Shown here in pieces: positions 16,592 through 25,486 of a DNA stretch of 64,000 nucleotides. The notes under the pieces are model-generated. The model saw only the letters and a list, made by a program, of their open reading frames with translations, was not told where the DNA came from and did not search any database. Within the stretch, counting starts at the first letter, position 1; each line of letters opens with the position of its first letter. Source of the DNA: Alsobacter metallidurans (lineage in GTDB: Bacteria; Pseudomonadota; Alphaproteobacteria; Rhizobiales; Beijerinckiaceae); the NCBI RefSeq assembly GCF_014636935.1, contig NZ_BMES01000002.1, positions 911,421-975,420 on the forward strand, in the 5' to 3' direction. The translations under genes were made by a program, and so were the position numbers.

Positions 16592-16622
16592 CCACACCCT
16601 CCCCTCGAGGAGGAGGGTGTGG
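16592..16622. terminator. Hairpin between the two M20 genes
   Basis: An 11-bp perfect stem CCACACCCTCC / GGAGGGTGTGG encloses a short loop that is itself self-complementary (CCTCGAGG). It lies after the stop of the upstream M20 gene. There is no T-run, so it may be a processing or attenuation hairpin more than a full terminator. Confidence 0.5.
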
Positions 16623-16657
16623 CTGCGGCGCGCCCTGAAAAGATGGGGAGCGGGCGT

Positions 16658-18043
16658 CTAACCCCTCCGCTCCCCTAACCGCGCCAGATACCGCGCCCAC
16701 GCGATCATGCCGGCTTGATAGCTGGAGAGGCGGAAGAACTCGTTGGGCGCGTGGTAGTCCTCGTCGACGGTGGCGAATGAGAAGAACACCGTGTCGATGC
16801 CGAGCACGCGCTTGAAGATGTCGCCGATCGGGATTGTGGCGCCCATGCGCACGCGGACGGGGCGCCGGCCCAGGACGCCTTCGAGGACGTCCTCGGATAG
16901 CGCCAGGCCGGGATGGTCGGCCGGGATCGCGTAGGCCGGGGCTCCGCCGGTTTCGCGCTTCACGGAGACGCGCACGCCGGGCGGAGCCGCGGCTTCGAGA
17001 TGGCGGGCGAGGAGGTCGACGATGCGGGCCGGGTCCTGCCCGGGCACGAGCCGGCAGGTGATCTTCGCGGAGGCCTCCTTCGGGATCACGGTCTTCTTGC
17101 CCGCGCCCGTGTAGCCGCCATGCACGCCATTGAACTCCAGCGTCGGGCGGATCCAGTTACGCTGCAGCAGCGTGTAGCCCGCCTCCCCGGCCCCCTCGGG
17201 CGCGCCGACCTCCTTGAGATAGGCGGCTTCGTCGAACGGAATGGCGGCGATCGCCGCCACCTCGGCCTCGCTGACGGGGTCGAGCCCGTCATAGAAGCCC
17301 CTGACCGCCACCGCGCCGGCGTCGTCATGCAGGCCCGCCATCAGGCGCGCGAGAACCTGGATGGGGTTGGCCACCGCGCCGCCGTGGCGGCCGGAATGAA
17401 GATCCTTGCCGGGCCCGCGCACGGTGACTTCCAGCGCGCAAATGCCGCGGCTCGCCACCGTGACGCTGGGCAGGTCCGCCCGCCACTGCGCGCCGTCGGC
17501 CGAAAGCGTGAAGTCGGCTTTCAGCAGATCGCGATGCGCTGCCACGAACGGCTCCAGATGCGCGCTGGAAACCTCCTCCTCGCCCTCGAACAGAAACACC
17601 ATGTTCACCGGCAGCCGCCCGTCCGCCTGCATGAAAGCTTCGGCGACCGCGATCGGGATCAGCATCGGGCCCTTGTCGTCGGACGCGCCGCGCGCGTAGA
17701 GCCGCCCGTCCCGGATCTCGGCCGCGAAGGGTGGCGAGCGCCAGGCCTCGGCCGGGTCCGGCGGCTGCACGTCGTAGTGGCCATAGACCAGCACGGTGGG
17801 GGCGCCCGGGGCGCCGCGCCAGGACGCCGTCACGACGGGGTGGCCGTCGGTGGGGTGGATCGCGACCTCCCCCATCCCGGCCTCGCGCAGGCGTCCGGCC
17901 ACGAAGGCCGCCGCGTCCGCGACGCCCTGCCGGTAGGCCGGGTCGGTCGACACGCTCGGGATCGCGACAAAGCGCTTGAGGATATCGACGTGGCGCGGCT
18001 GGTCGGCCTTCAGCTTCGCCTCGATGGCGGCGGTGTCGCTCAT
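16658..18043 (-). CDS. M20-family dipeptidase (second of two)
   Basis: 461 residues; the ATG at 18043 overlaps the SDR stop as ATGA. The usual long M20 dipeptidase layout is seen: VYGHYDVQPPDP (first ligands), ARGASDDKGPM, FEGEEEVSS (catalytic Glu and bridging ligand), the DLHSGRHGG segment of the lid domain, and a late DEDYHAPNEFF with the last His ligand. It should cleave dipeptides or similar amides in the cytoplasm with two zinc ions. It stands at the end of the gntR-creatininase operon, so it probably acts on a product of those enzymes or of the divergent importer. Confidence 0.9.
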   Translation of the reverse strand: MSDTAAIEAKLKADQPRHVDILKRFVAIPSVSTDPAYRQGVADAAAFVAGRLREAGMGEVAIHPTDGHPVVTASWRGAPGAPTVLVYGHYDVQPPDPAEAWRSPPFAAEIRDGRLYARGASDDKGPMLIPIAVAEAFMQADGRLPVNMVFLFEGEEEVSSAHLEPFVAAHRDLLKADFTLSADGAQWRADLPSVTVASRGICALEVTVRGPGKDLHSGRHGGAVANPIQVLARLMAGLHDDAGAVAVRGFYDGLDPVSEAEVAAIAAIPFDEAAYLKEVGAPEGAGEAGYTLLQRNWIRPTLEFNGVHGGYTGAGKKTVIPKEASAKITCRLVPGQDPARIVDLLARHLEAAAPPGVRVSVKRETGGAPAYAIPADHPGLALSEDVLEGVLGRRPVRVRMGATIPIGDIFKRVLGIDTVFFSFATVDEDYHAPNEFFRLSSYQAGMIAWARYLARLGERRG

Positions 18044-18786
18044 TTGCCGCCGTCCACCGGAAGGGTCTGGCCGGTGATCCAGGACGCCTGCTCGCTGGCG
18101 AGAAACAGCACCGCGTTGGCGATGTCCTCGGCCGTGCCGAGCCGGCGCGTGGCGATGCGGCCCAGCATGGCCTTCTGGCCCTCGGCGCCGTAGCTCGCCC
18201 ACTGCTTTTCGCTGCTCGGATTGGAGCGCACGAAGCCCGGAGCGACGCTGTTCACCGTAACGCCGAACTGGCCGAGCTCATGCGCGAGCTGGCGCGTCAG
18301 CCCGATCTCGCCCGCCTTGGCGGACGCATAGGCCTGGATGCCCGTGAGGCTGACGCCGAGCCCGGCCCCGGACGAGATGAACACCATGCGACCATAGCCG
18401 TTCGCCTTCATGGCCGGGGCGGTCGCCTGCGCGAGCAGAAAAGCGGCCTTCATGTTGATGTTGACGATGGCGTCCCAATCCGCCTCCTCGATCTCCTCCA
18501 GCGGCCGGCCGACCTGCCCGCAGACGCCGCCGGCGCTGTGCACCAGCACGTCGAAGGGGCCGTGCTGGGAAGCAAGAGCCTGGATGTCCGCCTTGCGGCT
18601 GAGATCCGCAACCGCGGTGGTGATCCGCCCCGACGCATGCGAGGCGACCGGGGCGAGCTCGGCGGCGAGGATGTCGGCGGCGACCACGGTTGCGCCACCC
18701 TCCGCGAGGGCTTCCGCGATGGCGCGCCCGATGCCGTGGGCCGCGCCGGTGACGAGCGCCCGGCGCCCTTCGAACAGGATCTGCAT
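18040..18786 (-). CDS. Short-chain dehydrogenase/reductase (SDR)
   Basis: 248 residues, classical SDR length. TGAAHGIG is the nucleotide-binding glycine motif, NINMKA the helix 4 Asn, FISSGAG contains the catalytic Ser and YASAK the Tyr/Lys pair; WITGQTLPVDGG is the usual C-terminal end. The Asp at the end of the second strand (VVAADIL) favours NAD(H). It oxidises or reduces a hydroxyl/keto group on the pathway intermediate. It is embedded between the ketopantoate-reductase-like gene (10-nt gap) and the M20 gene (4-nt overlap). Confidence 0.9.
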   Translation of the reverse strand: MQILFEGRRALVTGAAHGIGRAIAEALAEGGATVVAADILAAELAPVASHASGRITTAVADLSRKADIQALASQHGPFDVLVHSAGGVCGQVGRPLEEIEEADWDAIVNINMKAAFLLAQATAPAMKANGYGRMVFISSGAGLGVSLTGIQAYASAKAGEIGLTRQLAHELGQFGVTVNSVAPGFVRSNPSSEKQWASYGAEGQKAMLGRIATRRLGTAEDIANAVLFLASEQASWITGQTLPVDGGK

Positions 18787-18796
18787 GGAGGTTCTC

Positions 18797-19834
18797 TCAA
18801 GCTTTGGCGGGCAATGAGGCTTCGAGCTCGGCCAGGTTTTCCCAGGCGAGCGGGCGCACCCCGTCCTCGATCTCGTGGATCATCGCGATGACGCCCTGCG
18901 TGGCGGGGGTCGGCACGCCGACCTGCGCGCCGAAGCTCACGATGGGGCCGAGCTGGGCGTCCGCCTCGGTCTTGCGCTTGCGCACCGCAAGGTCGCGCCA
19001 GATGCCCGAATGCGTTTTCGCCGACTTGGCGTTGTGCGCCACCATGGCGTCGAAGGAGGCGTCCGCCACAGCGTCCGACGCGCCCGGCGCGAAGGCCTCG
19101 GGCGTGTAGCCGTTGAAGCCGAGCGCGTTGACGCCGAGCTTCATCGCGACCTGCGTCGCCTCCCCGGCGACGCGCCGGAACAACTCGCGCGGCTCGCGGG
19201 CGTCCAGCGCCTCGCAGATCGACGCATTGGTGAGCGCGGTGCCGAACAGCAGCGCGCCATAGCCGAGCTTGCCCCAGAGGTAGCCCATGATGTTGTCCGT
19301 GATCACGGCGTTCGGCTCAAACAGCAGCATGGTCTCGTGCAGCGCCTTGGCGCGCTCCGTGATGGCGCCGTCGATCTCGCCGATCACCACCGCGCCGCGG
19401 CCGCTGTATTGCACGAGGCCCGGGGCCATGTAGTCGGCCCCGAAATTCACGAAGGCCCCGACCGTGTTGGCGCGCCCGACCACGTCGGCGATCTCGAGTT
19501 CGTTGAGGCCGTTCTGGAACGACGCCACGTAGCCGCCCGGCGCCAGATGCGGCTTCAGCTGCTCGGCCGCGCCGCGCGTGTGGTGCGCCTTGACGCACAG
19601 GAGGATGCAGCCGAACTGGCCCTCCACGGCGTCAGGCGTGAAGGCCTTGGCCTGCACGGTGAACTGCTCGATCGGCCCCTCGATCTCCAGCCCGCGGCTG
19701 TTGATGGCCTCCACATGGGCGGCGTCGATGTCGACGAACGTGACCGGCAGGCCGGCGCGGATGAGATAGGCCCCGACCACGCCGCCGATGGCGCCGGCGC
19801 CCCAGATCAGGATGGGTCCCTCGACGCCGCTCAT
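18797..19834 (-). CDS. Ketopantoate reductase-like (ApbA/PanE-family) dehydrogenase
   Basis: 345 residues; the ATG overlaps the creatininase stop as ATGA. N-terminal Rossmann motif WGAGAIGGVVGAYLIRAG, the lysine-bearing LWGKLGYGALLFGTALTNAS of the family active site, and a C-terminal helical domain. The length fits PanE-type enzymes. Operon context (creatininase, SDR, M20, peptide importer) argues against pantothenate synthesis and for a 2-oxo or 2-hydroxy acid step in catabolism of an unknown compound. The substrate assignment is inference. Confidence 0.83.
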   Translation of the reverse strand: MSGVEGPILIWGAGAIGGVVGAYLIRAGLPVTFVDIDAAHVEAINSRGLEIEGPIEQFTVQAKAFTPDAVEGQFGCILLCVKAHHTRGAAEQLKPHLAPGGYVASFQNGLNELEIADVVGRANTVGAFVNFGADYMAPGLVQYSGRGAVVIGEIDGAITERAKALHETMLLFEPNAVITDNIMGYLWGKLGYGALLFGTALTNASICEALDAREPRELFRRVAGEATQVAMKLGVNALGFNGYTPEAFAPGASDAVADASFDAMVAHNAKSAKTHSGIWRDLAVRKRKTEADAQLGPIVSFGAQVGVPTPATQGVIAMIHEIEDGVRPLAWENLAELEASLPAKA

Positions 19835-20532
19835 GCTCCGAGCCCTTCGATCAACGCGCGCGTTTCTTCCACGGCGATGTCCCAGATGGCCTGCATGTCG
19901 GCGTCAGAGCGGTGGTAGAGGCCGCCGAAATTGCCGTCGCCGAGGATCTCGCGCACGCCGGCCGGGTTCTTGGTGCGCATGCGGTCGAGATCCGCCATGG
20001 GCTTCTGCTCCTCCGGGCCGCGAATGTTGGCGAGCCGCGTCCAGGGGAAATTCTCCATCCAGGACGCGTGCGAGGCGACTTTGTCGGTCTCCTGCACCTT
20101 CGCGAAGGTCTTGGGAGCGTTCCACCAGTTGTGGAAGCGGACCGAGACGTCCGGGTTGTCGCCCATCCACTCGACGCTGACGGTCTGGGCCGGCGAGTTT
20201 CCGCCATGGCCGTTGCACAGGAGGATGCGCCGGAAACCCGCGATCTTCAGCGAGTCCAGGATGTCGCGGATCACCGCCGCATAGGTGGTCGCGCGCAGCG
20301 ACACGGTGCCCGGATAGGCCATGAAATAGGGCGTGATGCCGTAGGCCTGCACGGGAAACACCGGCACGCCCAGCGGCTCGGCGGCTTCCAGGGCGACGCG
20401 CTCGGACAGGATCGAGTCCACCGACAGGCTCAGATAGGCGTGCTGCTCGGTGGAGCCGAGCGGCACCACGGCGCGGTCGTCGCCCTTCAGGTAGTCCTCG
20501 ACCTGCATCCAGTTCATGTCGCTGATCCTCAC
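19831..20532 (-). CDS. Creatininase-family amidohydrolase
   Basis: 233 residues from a GTG at 20532 that overlaps the gntR stop as GTGA. Metal-site motifs of the creatininase family: PLGSTEQHAYLSLSVDS (Glu, His and Asp ligands) and LLCNGHGGNSPAQ. The family opens cyclic amides or cleaves formamides and related C-N bonds (creatinine, F420-type and mycofactocin-type substrates), so the precise reaction cannot be read from sequence. Being first after the regulator suggests that it carries out the committed hydrolysis. Confidence 0.87.
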   Translation of the reverse strand: MRISDMNWMQVEDYLKGDDRAVVPLGSTEQHAYLSLSVDSILSERVALEAAEPLGVPVFPVQAYGITPYFMAYPGTVSLRATTYAAVIRDILDSLKIAGFRRILLCNGHGGNSPAQTVSVEWMGDNPDVSVRFHNWWNAPKTFAKVQETDKVASHASWMENFPWTRLANIRGPEEQKPMADLDRMRTKNPAGVREILGDGNFGGLYHRSDADMQAIWDIAVEETRALIEGLGA

Positions 20533-21557
20533 GGGACAGCCTCCTTGAGCATCGGGCGCGCCGGGGCGCCGTTTCGTAGGGTTTCGATGAGCGGCAGCAG
20601 GGAGCCCTGCACCGCGTGGGGATCGGGCGTGTGGCGATACTCGATCGCGTTGGCGGAGCCTTCCGGCGGAGCGCCGGCGGCCGTGAGCGCGGCCTCCGCG
20701 CCGGTGGCGTACACCACCACGTCGACGCGCTGCAGGAAGGCCGGCAACTCGGCGTCGTCCGCCACGATGGCGTCCACCGCGCGCACATGCGGGGCGAAGC
20801 GCAGCACGCCGGGCTTCATCAGCGCCAGGAACTCGGGGAACACCGACACCAGCCCGACGTGCGCCAGCGGATCCAGCGCGGCGAGCCGGGCGCGGGTCGC
20901 CTCCGCGGGGAGGAAGCTGACGCTCGCCACCGGGGCGACGCCGGCCGCGATCTGCTCGGCCTCGCTCTTGCGGTTGGCCAGCGTGACGATGAGGTCCGGC
21001 GGCGCGCCGGGCCAGCCCTCGGCCGCGAGCGCCTCGAAGGTGAGCGGCGCGATGCTGTCGCCGGGCTTCAGCTGCCGGGCGATCTCCCCCGCATAGGCCT
21101 TTGTGGCCTCGGGGAAAACGCCCAGCATCACCAGCCGCATCGGCCGGCCGTCACGAACGCGGCCGCGGGTGATGGCGGCGGTAAGGAGGGAGGCAACCTG
21201 CGCGGTGGAGAGGCCTGCCGCCTCGGCGGCCGCCAGCGCGGCGTCGAGATGCGCCTGCACGCAGGCCAGTGCCTCCGGGCTCTCGGCCCGGGCGTCGTCC
21301 GCCACATAGGTGCCCGCGCCGGGGCGGGTCGCGATGAGGCCGCTACCCTGCAGCTCGCGATACACCGCAACCGCCGTCATGGGGGCGATGCCGCCCGCTT
21401 CGGCGAGCTCGCGCACGGAGGGCAGGCGCGTGCCTGGCGGCAGCTCGCCGCACGTGATTCCGTATTCGATCAGGCCCTTGAGTTGCACGCTGAGCGGCAC
21501 CGGAAGCGTGCGGTCCAGCGCGGCGGCAAGGTTGCTGAGAAGAGAGGCGCCTGGCAT
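20529..21557 (-). CDS. GntR-family transcriptional regulator, likely control gene of the divergent operons
   Basis: 342 residues. N-terminal winged helix at about 14-82 (VQLKGLIEYGITCGELPPGT, then SVRELAEAGGIAPMTAVAVY, then GLIATRPGAGTYV), typical GntR. The long C-terminal domain looks like an alpha/beta ligand-binding fold (LVMLGVFPEATKAYAGEIAR; DVVVYATGAEAAL) and is not a clear FadR, HutC or MocR type. It leads the creatininase operon and is divergent from the ABC importer, with a candidate operator at 21658-21673. It probably senses the imported compound. Confidence 0.88.
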   Translation of the reverse strand: MPGASLLSNLAAALDRTLPVPLSVQLKGLIEYGITCGELPPGTRLPSVRELAEAGGIAPMTAVAVYRELQGSGLIATRPGAGTYVADDARAESPEALACVQAHLDAALAAAEAAGLSTAQVASLLTAAITRGRVRDGRPMRLVMLGVFPEATKAYAGEIARQLKPGDSIAPLTFEALAAEGWPGAPPDLIVTLANRKSEAEQIAAGVAPVASVSFLPAEATRARLAALDPLAHVGLVSVFPEFLALMKPGVLRFAPHVRAVDAIVADDAELPAFLQRVDVVVYATGAEAALTAAGAPPEGSANAIEYRHTPDPHAVQGSLLPLIETLRNGAPARPMLKEAVP

Positions 21558-21636
21558 CTGTTCTAGGCAGTTAGCACAAAGGTCGGGCGCGTCATCGGAA
21601 TTTGCAACTCCAGAGCCTCTTTCCGAGACGTTCCTG

Positions 21637-21673
21637 TTGACGTCCGATTGTCGACCCTTCTAGCATCCTAGGA
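21637..21673 (+). promoter_or_regulatory. Candidate promoter with overlapping inverted repeat before the ABC importer
   Basis: TTGACG (21637-21642), an 18-nt spacer and TAGCAT (21661-21666) form a sigma-70-like promoter for the importer operon. An inverted repeat TTCTAG-catc-CTAGGA (21658-21673, one mismatch) overlaps the -10 element. That is a suitable place for the divergent GntR protein to bind. Visual pattern only. Confidence 0.4.
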
Positions 21674-21714
21674 CAGAACACCAGACGGCGTGAAGCCGCT
21701 GAGGGGAGAAAAAG

Positions 21715-23307
21715 ATGAGAAGGACGTTTCTGAAGGCGAGCGCCGCCGCGCTCGCGCTCGCCGCCGGCCTGATCCACCTGCCCTCCGCCGCCGATGCGGC
21801 GACGCGTGGCGGCAAGATGATCTACGCCCGCTACGCCGACAGCCTGTTCCTCGATCCGGTGCTGAACGACGCCAACGTGGACATCTGGGTTTTGACGAAC
21901 CTCTACGACACGCTGCTCGCCCCCACGGCCGACGGCGTCGGCGTGCAGCCCGGCCTCGCCACGAAGTGGGACATGGCCGCGGATGGCAAGTCGCTCGCCG
22001 TGACGCTGCGCCCGGGCGTGAAGTTCGCGGACGGCTCGGCGCTCACGGCCGAGGACGTGAAGTGGTCGCTGGACCGCGCCCGCGACCCCAAGGCCGGCGC
22101 GTGGTCGTCCTCGCTCGCCTCCATCGAGTCGATCGCCGTGACGTCGCCCGAGGTCGTCACGCTGACGCTGAAGCACCCTGACCCGACGCTGATCCCGGCG
22201 CTCGCGACCTTCAACGCCGCCATCCTGCCGCAGAAGCTGTTCGAAGCCTCGGCCGGCGCCACCCCGGAGGAGAAGGCCAAGGCCTTCGCCGAAAAGCCGA
22301 TCGGCACCGGCCCGTTCATCATGACGGCCTGGAAGCGCGGCGTCTCCATGACGCTGAAGCGCAACCCCTACTACTGGAAGCAGGGCGAGGACGGGAAAGC
22401 CCTGCCCTATCTCGACGAGCTCGAGTTCCAGATCATCCCGGACGACGCCACGCGCCTCCTGAAGCTCAAGGCCGGCGAGATCGACGGCACGGAGTTCATT
22501 CCGTACTCGCGCGTCAAGGAGCTGCAGGGCGACAGCAACCTGCGCATGGAGCTGTGGCCCGCCACGCGCGTGCGCTACCTCACCTTCTACAGCGGCCCGA
22601 CCTTCAAGGACGGCAAGCCGAACCCCTTCAGCAACCCGAAGGTGCGGCAGGCGCTGAACTACGCGGTGAACAAGGACGCCATCATCCAGATCACCACGCT
22701 CGGCCTCGGCAAGCCGATGCGCTCCTATATGTCGTCCACGACGCCGCTGTTCTTCGGCCAGGACCTCTACAAGTATGATCTCGCCAAGGCCAAGGCGCTG
22801 CTCGCCGAGGCCGGCTTCGCCAACGGGTTCGAGACGTCGATCTACTCGCTCTCGGGCAACGGCGACGACGCCAACGACCTCGCGGCCGTGCAGCAGATGT
22901 GGGGCCAGGTCGGCGTGAAGCTGCGCATCGACCAGGTCGACAACGCCACCCGCACGGCGCGCTACCGCGAGGAGAACTTCGCCATGCGGACGTCCGCGTG
23001 GACCAACGACATCTCCGACCCGAGCCAGATCACGTCCTACTTCGCCTATTGGCCGAACATCCACTCCCTCCATTCCAACTGGCAGGACAAGCGGGTGGAC
23101 GAGCTGTTCGAGAAGAGCCAGCAGGAGATCGATCCCAAGGCCCGCGCCGAGCAGTACAAGGAGATCCAGCAGCGCTACGCCGAGGCCGCCCCCATCCTGT
23201 TCCTTTACGAGACGCCCTACCCGGTCGCCTTCCGCAAGAACGCCAAGGGCTTCGTGCAGATCCCGCTGGGCAACAACCTGTTCGAGGCCGCCTACAAGGA
23301 CAAGTGA
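21715..23307 (+). CDS. Family 5 (peptide/opine-type) ABC transporter substrate-binding protein
   Basis: 530 residues with GAGGGGAG before the ATG. The signal peptide MRRTFLKASAAALALAAGLI has a twin-arginine-like RRTFLK and ends near SAADA. The SBP_bac_5 signatures follow: TADGVGVQPGLATKWDMAAD, GVKFADGSALTAEDVKWSLD, GTGPFIMTAWKRG and KVRQALNYAVNKDAI. It binds a peptide, opine or similar ligand in the periplasm for the DppBCDF-like transporter encoded next. It is divergent from the gntR-creatininase operon. Two tandem palindromes plus another hairpin follow the stop codon and probably set the excess of binding protein over permease. Confidence 0.92.
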   Translation: MRRTFLKASAAALALAAGLIHLPSAADAATRGGKMIYARYADSLFLDPVLNDANVDIWVLTNLYDTLLAPTADGVGVQPGLATKWDMAADGKSLAVTLRPGVKFADGSALTAEDVKWSLDRARDPKAGAWSSSLASIESIAVTSPEVVTLTLKHPDPTLIPALATFNAAILPQKLFEASAGATPEEKAKAFAEKPIGTGPFIMTAWKRGVSMTLKRNPYYWKQGEDGKALPYLDELEFQIIPDDATRLLKLKAGEIDGTEFIPYSRVKELQGDSNLRMELWPATRVRYLTFYSGPTFKDGKPNPFSNPKVRQALNYAVNKDAIIQITTLGLGKPMRSYMSSTTPLFFGQDLYKYDLAKAKALLAEAGFANGFETSIYSLSGNGDDANDLAAVQQMWGQVGVKLRIDQVDNATRTARYREENFAMRTSAWTNDISDPSQITSYFAYWPNIHSLHSNWQDKRVDELFEKSQQEIDPKARAEQYKEIQQRYAEAAPILFLYETPYPVAFRKNAKGFVQIPLGNNLFEAAYKDK

Positions 23308-23351
23308 GCTGGCTTTCATTGCAGTGACGCGGGGTCGTCGTACCCCACCCC

Positions 23352-23446
23352 GTCATTGCGAGCGGAGCGAAGCAATCCAGAGGCCGGGAATGGTGCGCAG
23401 CGCCCAGCCTCTAGACTGGATTGCTTCGCCTCCGGCTCGCAATGAC
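23352..23446. repeat. Dispersed palindromic element, tandem copy 1
   Basis: Left arm GTCATTGCGAGCGGAGCGAA, then GCAATCCAG; right arm CTGGATTGCTTCGCCTCCGG, then CTCGCAATGAC. The arms pair nearly perfectly around a 35-base centre rich in GC. Confidence 0.85.
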
Positions 23447-23478
23447 GGCGAGGCGCTCCACGGTGGCGACACCCTCCC

Positions 23479-23573
23479 GTCATTGCGAGCGAAGCGAAGC
23501 AATCCGGAGGCCGGAAATGGAGCGCAACTCCCAGCCTCCAGACTGGATTGCTTCGCCTCCGGCTCGCAACGAC
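23479..23573. repeat. Dispersed palindromic element, tandem copy 2
   Basis: Same arms and a very similar centre as the copy 33 bases upstream, including the GAGGCCGG and CCCAGCCTC pieces, so the two arose by local duplication. Confidence 0.85.
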
Positions 23574-23723
23574 GGCGGGGTGGCGGCAGGTCCGCAAATC
23601 ATCATGGCGCGGTCTCTCAGCCGTCATTTCCCGCGACCTTCGGAGCAGGTCGGGAAGGGATGACGGCGAGCGTTTCACGTCCACTGTCTCGAACGCCATG
23701 AACCGCACCAACAAAGGACACGC

Positions 23724-24662
23724 ATGAGCAAGGCCGGACTGATCGCCGCGCGGTTGCTGCAGATCCTGCCGACCTTCCTGCTGATTGGCGTGGTGGTGTT
23801 CGTGCTGGCGCGGCTCCTGCCGGGCGATCCGGTGAGCGCCGCACTGGGGGATCGCGCCACCGACGAGGCCGTGAACCGGCTGCGCGAGCAGATGGGGCTG
23901 GACCGCTCCATTCTCGAGCAGTTTCTCCTGTTTCTGCGCAGCGCCGTGCAGGGCGATTTCGGCCAGTCCATCGCGTTCCGCACGCCCGTCACGACCGTGA
24001 TCGCCGAGCGCCTGCCGGTGACGCTGGCGCTCACCGGCCTCGCCACCCTGATCGCGTTGGCGCTCGCAGTGCCGCTCGCCTTCGTGGCGGCCGTGAACGC
24101 CAACCGCTGGCCCGACTTCCTGATCCGCGGCGTGTTCCAGGTCGGGCTGTCGTCGCCGGTGTTCTATGTCGGGCTGATCCTGCTCACGGTGTTCGCCGCC
24201 TGGTTTCGCTGGTTTCCGGTGGGCGGCTATGGCGAGGGCTTCGCCGACATCCTGTGGCACCTCCTGCTGCCCTCCACCACGCTGGCGCTGAGCTTCTCGG
24301 CCGTGATCATGCGCAATCTGCGCGCCGCCATCCTGGAAGTGCTGAACGCCGAATTCGTCGATTTCGCCCGCGCCAAGGGCCTATCGCGCCGCGTCGTGAT
24401 GATCCGCCACGTGCTGCGCAACGCGCTGATCTCCACCGTCACGCTGGTGGGTTTGCACGCCGGCTCGCTGCTGGGCGGCGCGGTGATCACCGAAAGCGTG
24501 TTCGCGGTGCCGGGCGTGGGCCGGCTCATGGTCGACAGCATCTTCGCCCGCGACTACCCGATGATCCAGGCGCTGACGCTGATCCTCGCCGTGGTGGTGT
24601 CGCTGGCCTTCCTGATCACCGACCTGATCCAGATGGCGCTCGACCCCCGGGTGGCGCGATGA
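23724..24662 (+). CDS. Peptide/opine ABC transporter permease (DppB-like)
   Basis: 312 residues with AAAGGA before the ATG. N-terminal DppB pattern: LLQILPTFLLIGVVVFVLAR LLPG (residues 9-32), then LREQMGLDRSILEQFLLFLR. It has about six membrane segments. The cytoplasmic EAA loop EFVDFARAKGLSRRVVMIRH contacts the ATPase subunits. It pairs with the DppC-like permease, whose start overlaps its stop codon as ATGA. Imports the ligand delivered by the preceding binding protein. Confidence 0.92.
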   Translation: MSKAGLIAARLLQILPTFLLIGVVVFVLARLLPGDPVSAALGDRATDEAVNRLREQMGLDRSILEQFLLFLRSAVQGDFGQSIAFRTPVTTVIAERLPVTLALTGLATLIALALAVPLAFVAAVNANRWPDFLIRGVFQVGLSSPVFYVGLILLTVFAAWFRWFPVGGYGEGFADILWHLLLPSTTLALSFSAVIMRNLRAAILEVLNAEFVDFARAKGLSRRVVMIRHVLRNALISTVTLVGLHAGSLLGGAVITESVFAVPGVGRLMVDSIFARDYPMIQALTLILAVVVSLAFLITDLIQMALDPRVAR

Positions 24663-25486
24663 CGGCCCTCGCGCTCACCTTCCGCCGCGCCCCGGCTTCG
24701 CTGATCGCCGGCGCGGCCGTGCTGCTCGTCGTGCTCGTCTGCGCGGTCGCGCCCGGCCTGATCGCCCCCTATGACCCGCTCGCCTTCGACTATGGCGCGC
24801 TGCTGCAGCCGCCCTCGGCCGCCCATCCCTTCGGCACGGACCAGTTCGGCCGCGACATTCTCTCGCGCACCATCGCGGCAGCCACCATCGACCTGCAGAT
24901 CGCGATCTTCGCCACCGTGGGCCCGCTCGTGATCGGCACGATCATCGGCCTGCTGGTCGGCTACTACGGCGGGATCGCGGACGCGATCTTCGGCCGGCTG
25001 GTGGACCTCGTGGTGACCTTCCCGTTCCTGGTGCTGGTGATCGCCATCGTGGCCGTGCTCGGGCCGGGGCTCTCCAACATGTACATCGCCATCGGGGTGG
25101 TCGGCTGGGTGTTCTACGCCCGGCTGATGCGCGGCGAGGTGCAGGTGCTGCGCGGACAGGACTATGTGTCGGCCGCCAAGGTGCTGGGCTATGGCGAGGC
25201 CCGCATCCTCCTGCGCCACATCCTCCCCAACGCGGCGCGGCCGATCCTCGTCTACTGGATGACCGACATGGCGCTCGCCATCCTGCTCGGCTCCAGCCTC
25301 GGCTATCTCGGCCTCGGGGCGCAGCCGCCCGCGGCCGAATGGGGCGTGCTGATCGCGGACGGCAAGAACTTCTTCTCGCAGGCCTGGTGGATCACGGTGT
25401 TTCCGGGCTTCGCCATCGTGTTTTGTGGCATCGGCTTCAGCCTGTTCGGCGATGGCCTCGCCGATCTCATGGACGTGCGCCGATGA
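24659..25486 (+). CDS. Peptide/opine ABC transporter permease (DppC-like)
   Basis: 275 residues; ATG overlaps the upstream stop. DppC signatures: LIAPYDPLAFDYGALLQPPS, HPFGTDQFGRDILSRTI, the EAA-type loop GQDYVSAAKVLGYGEARILL and SLGYLGLGAQPPAAEWG. Five to six membrane helices. Its end overlaps the next gene as ATGATGA. Confidence 0.92.
   Translation: MTALALTFRRAPASLIAGAAVLLVVLVCAVAPGLIAPYDPLAFDYGALLQPPSAAHPFGTDQFGRDILSRTIAAATIDLQIAIFATVGPLVIGTIIGLLVGYYGGIADAIFGRLVDLVVTFPFLVLVIAIVAVLGPGLSNMYIAIGVVGWVFYARLMRGEVQVLRGQDYVSAAKVLGYGEARILLRHILPNAARPILVYWMTDMALAILLGSSLGYLGLGAQPPAAEWGVLIADGKNFFSQAWWITVFPGFAIVFCGIGFSLFGDGLADLMDVRR

Larger units (their letters stand above)
23308..23723. repeat. Intra-operon gap filled with palindromic elements, no gene
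   Basis: The 416 bases between the binding protein and permease genes hold two tandem GTCATTGCGAGC elements (23352-23446 and 23479-23573) and a third hairpin of other sequence at 23622-23665 (CGTCATTTCCCGCGACCT paired with AGGTCGGGAAGGGATGACG). The permease ribosome site AAAGGA follows at the end. No protein-coding or RNA gene is recognised. Confidence 0.8.
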
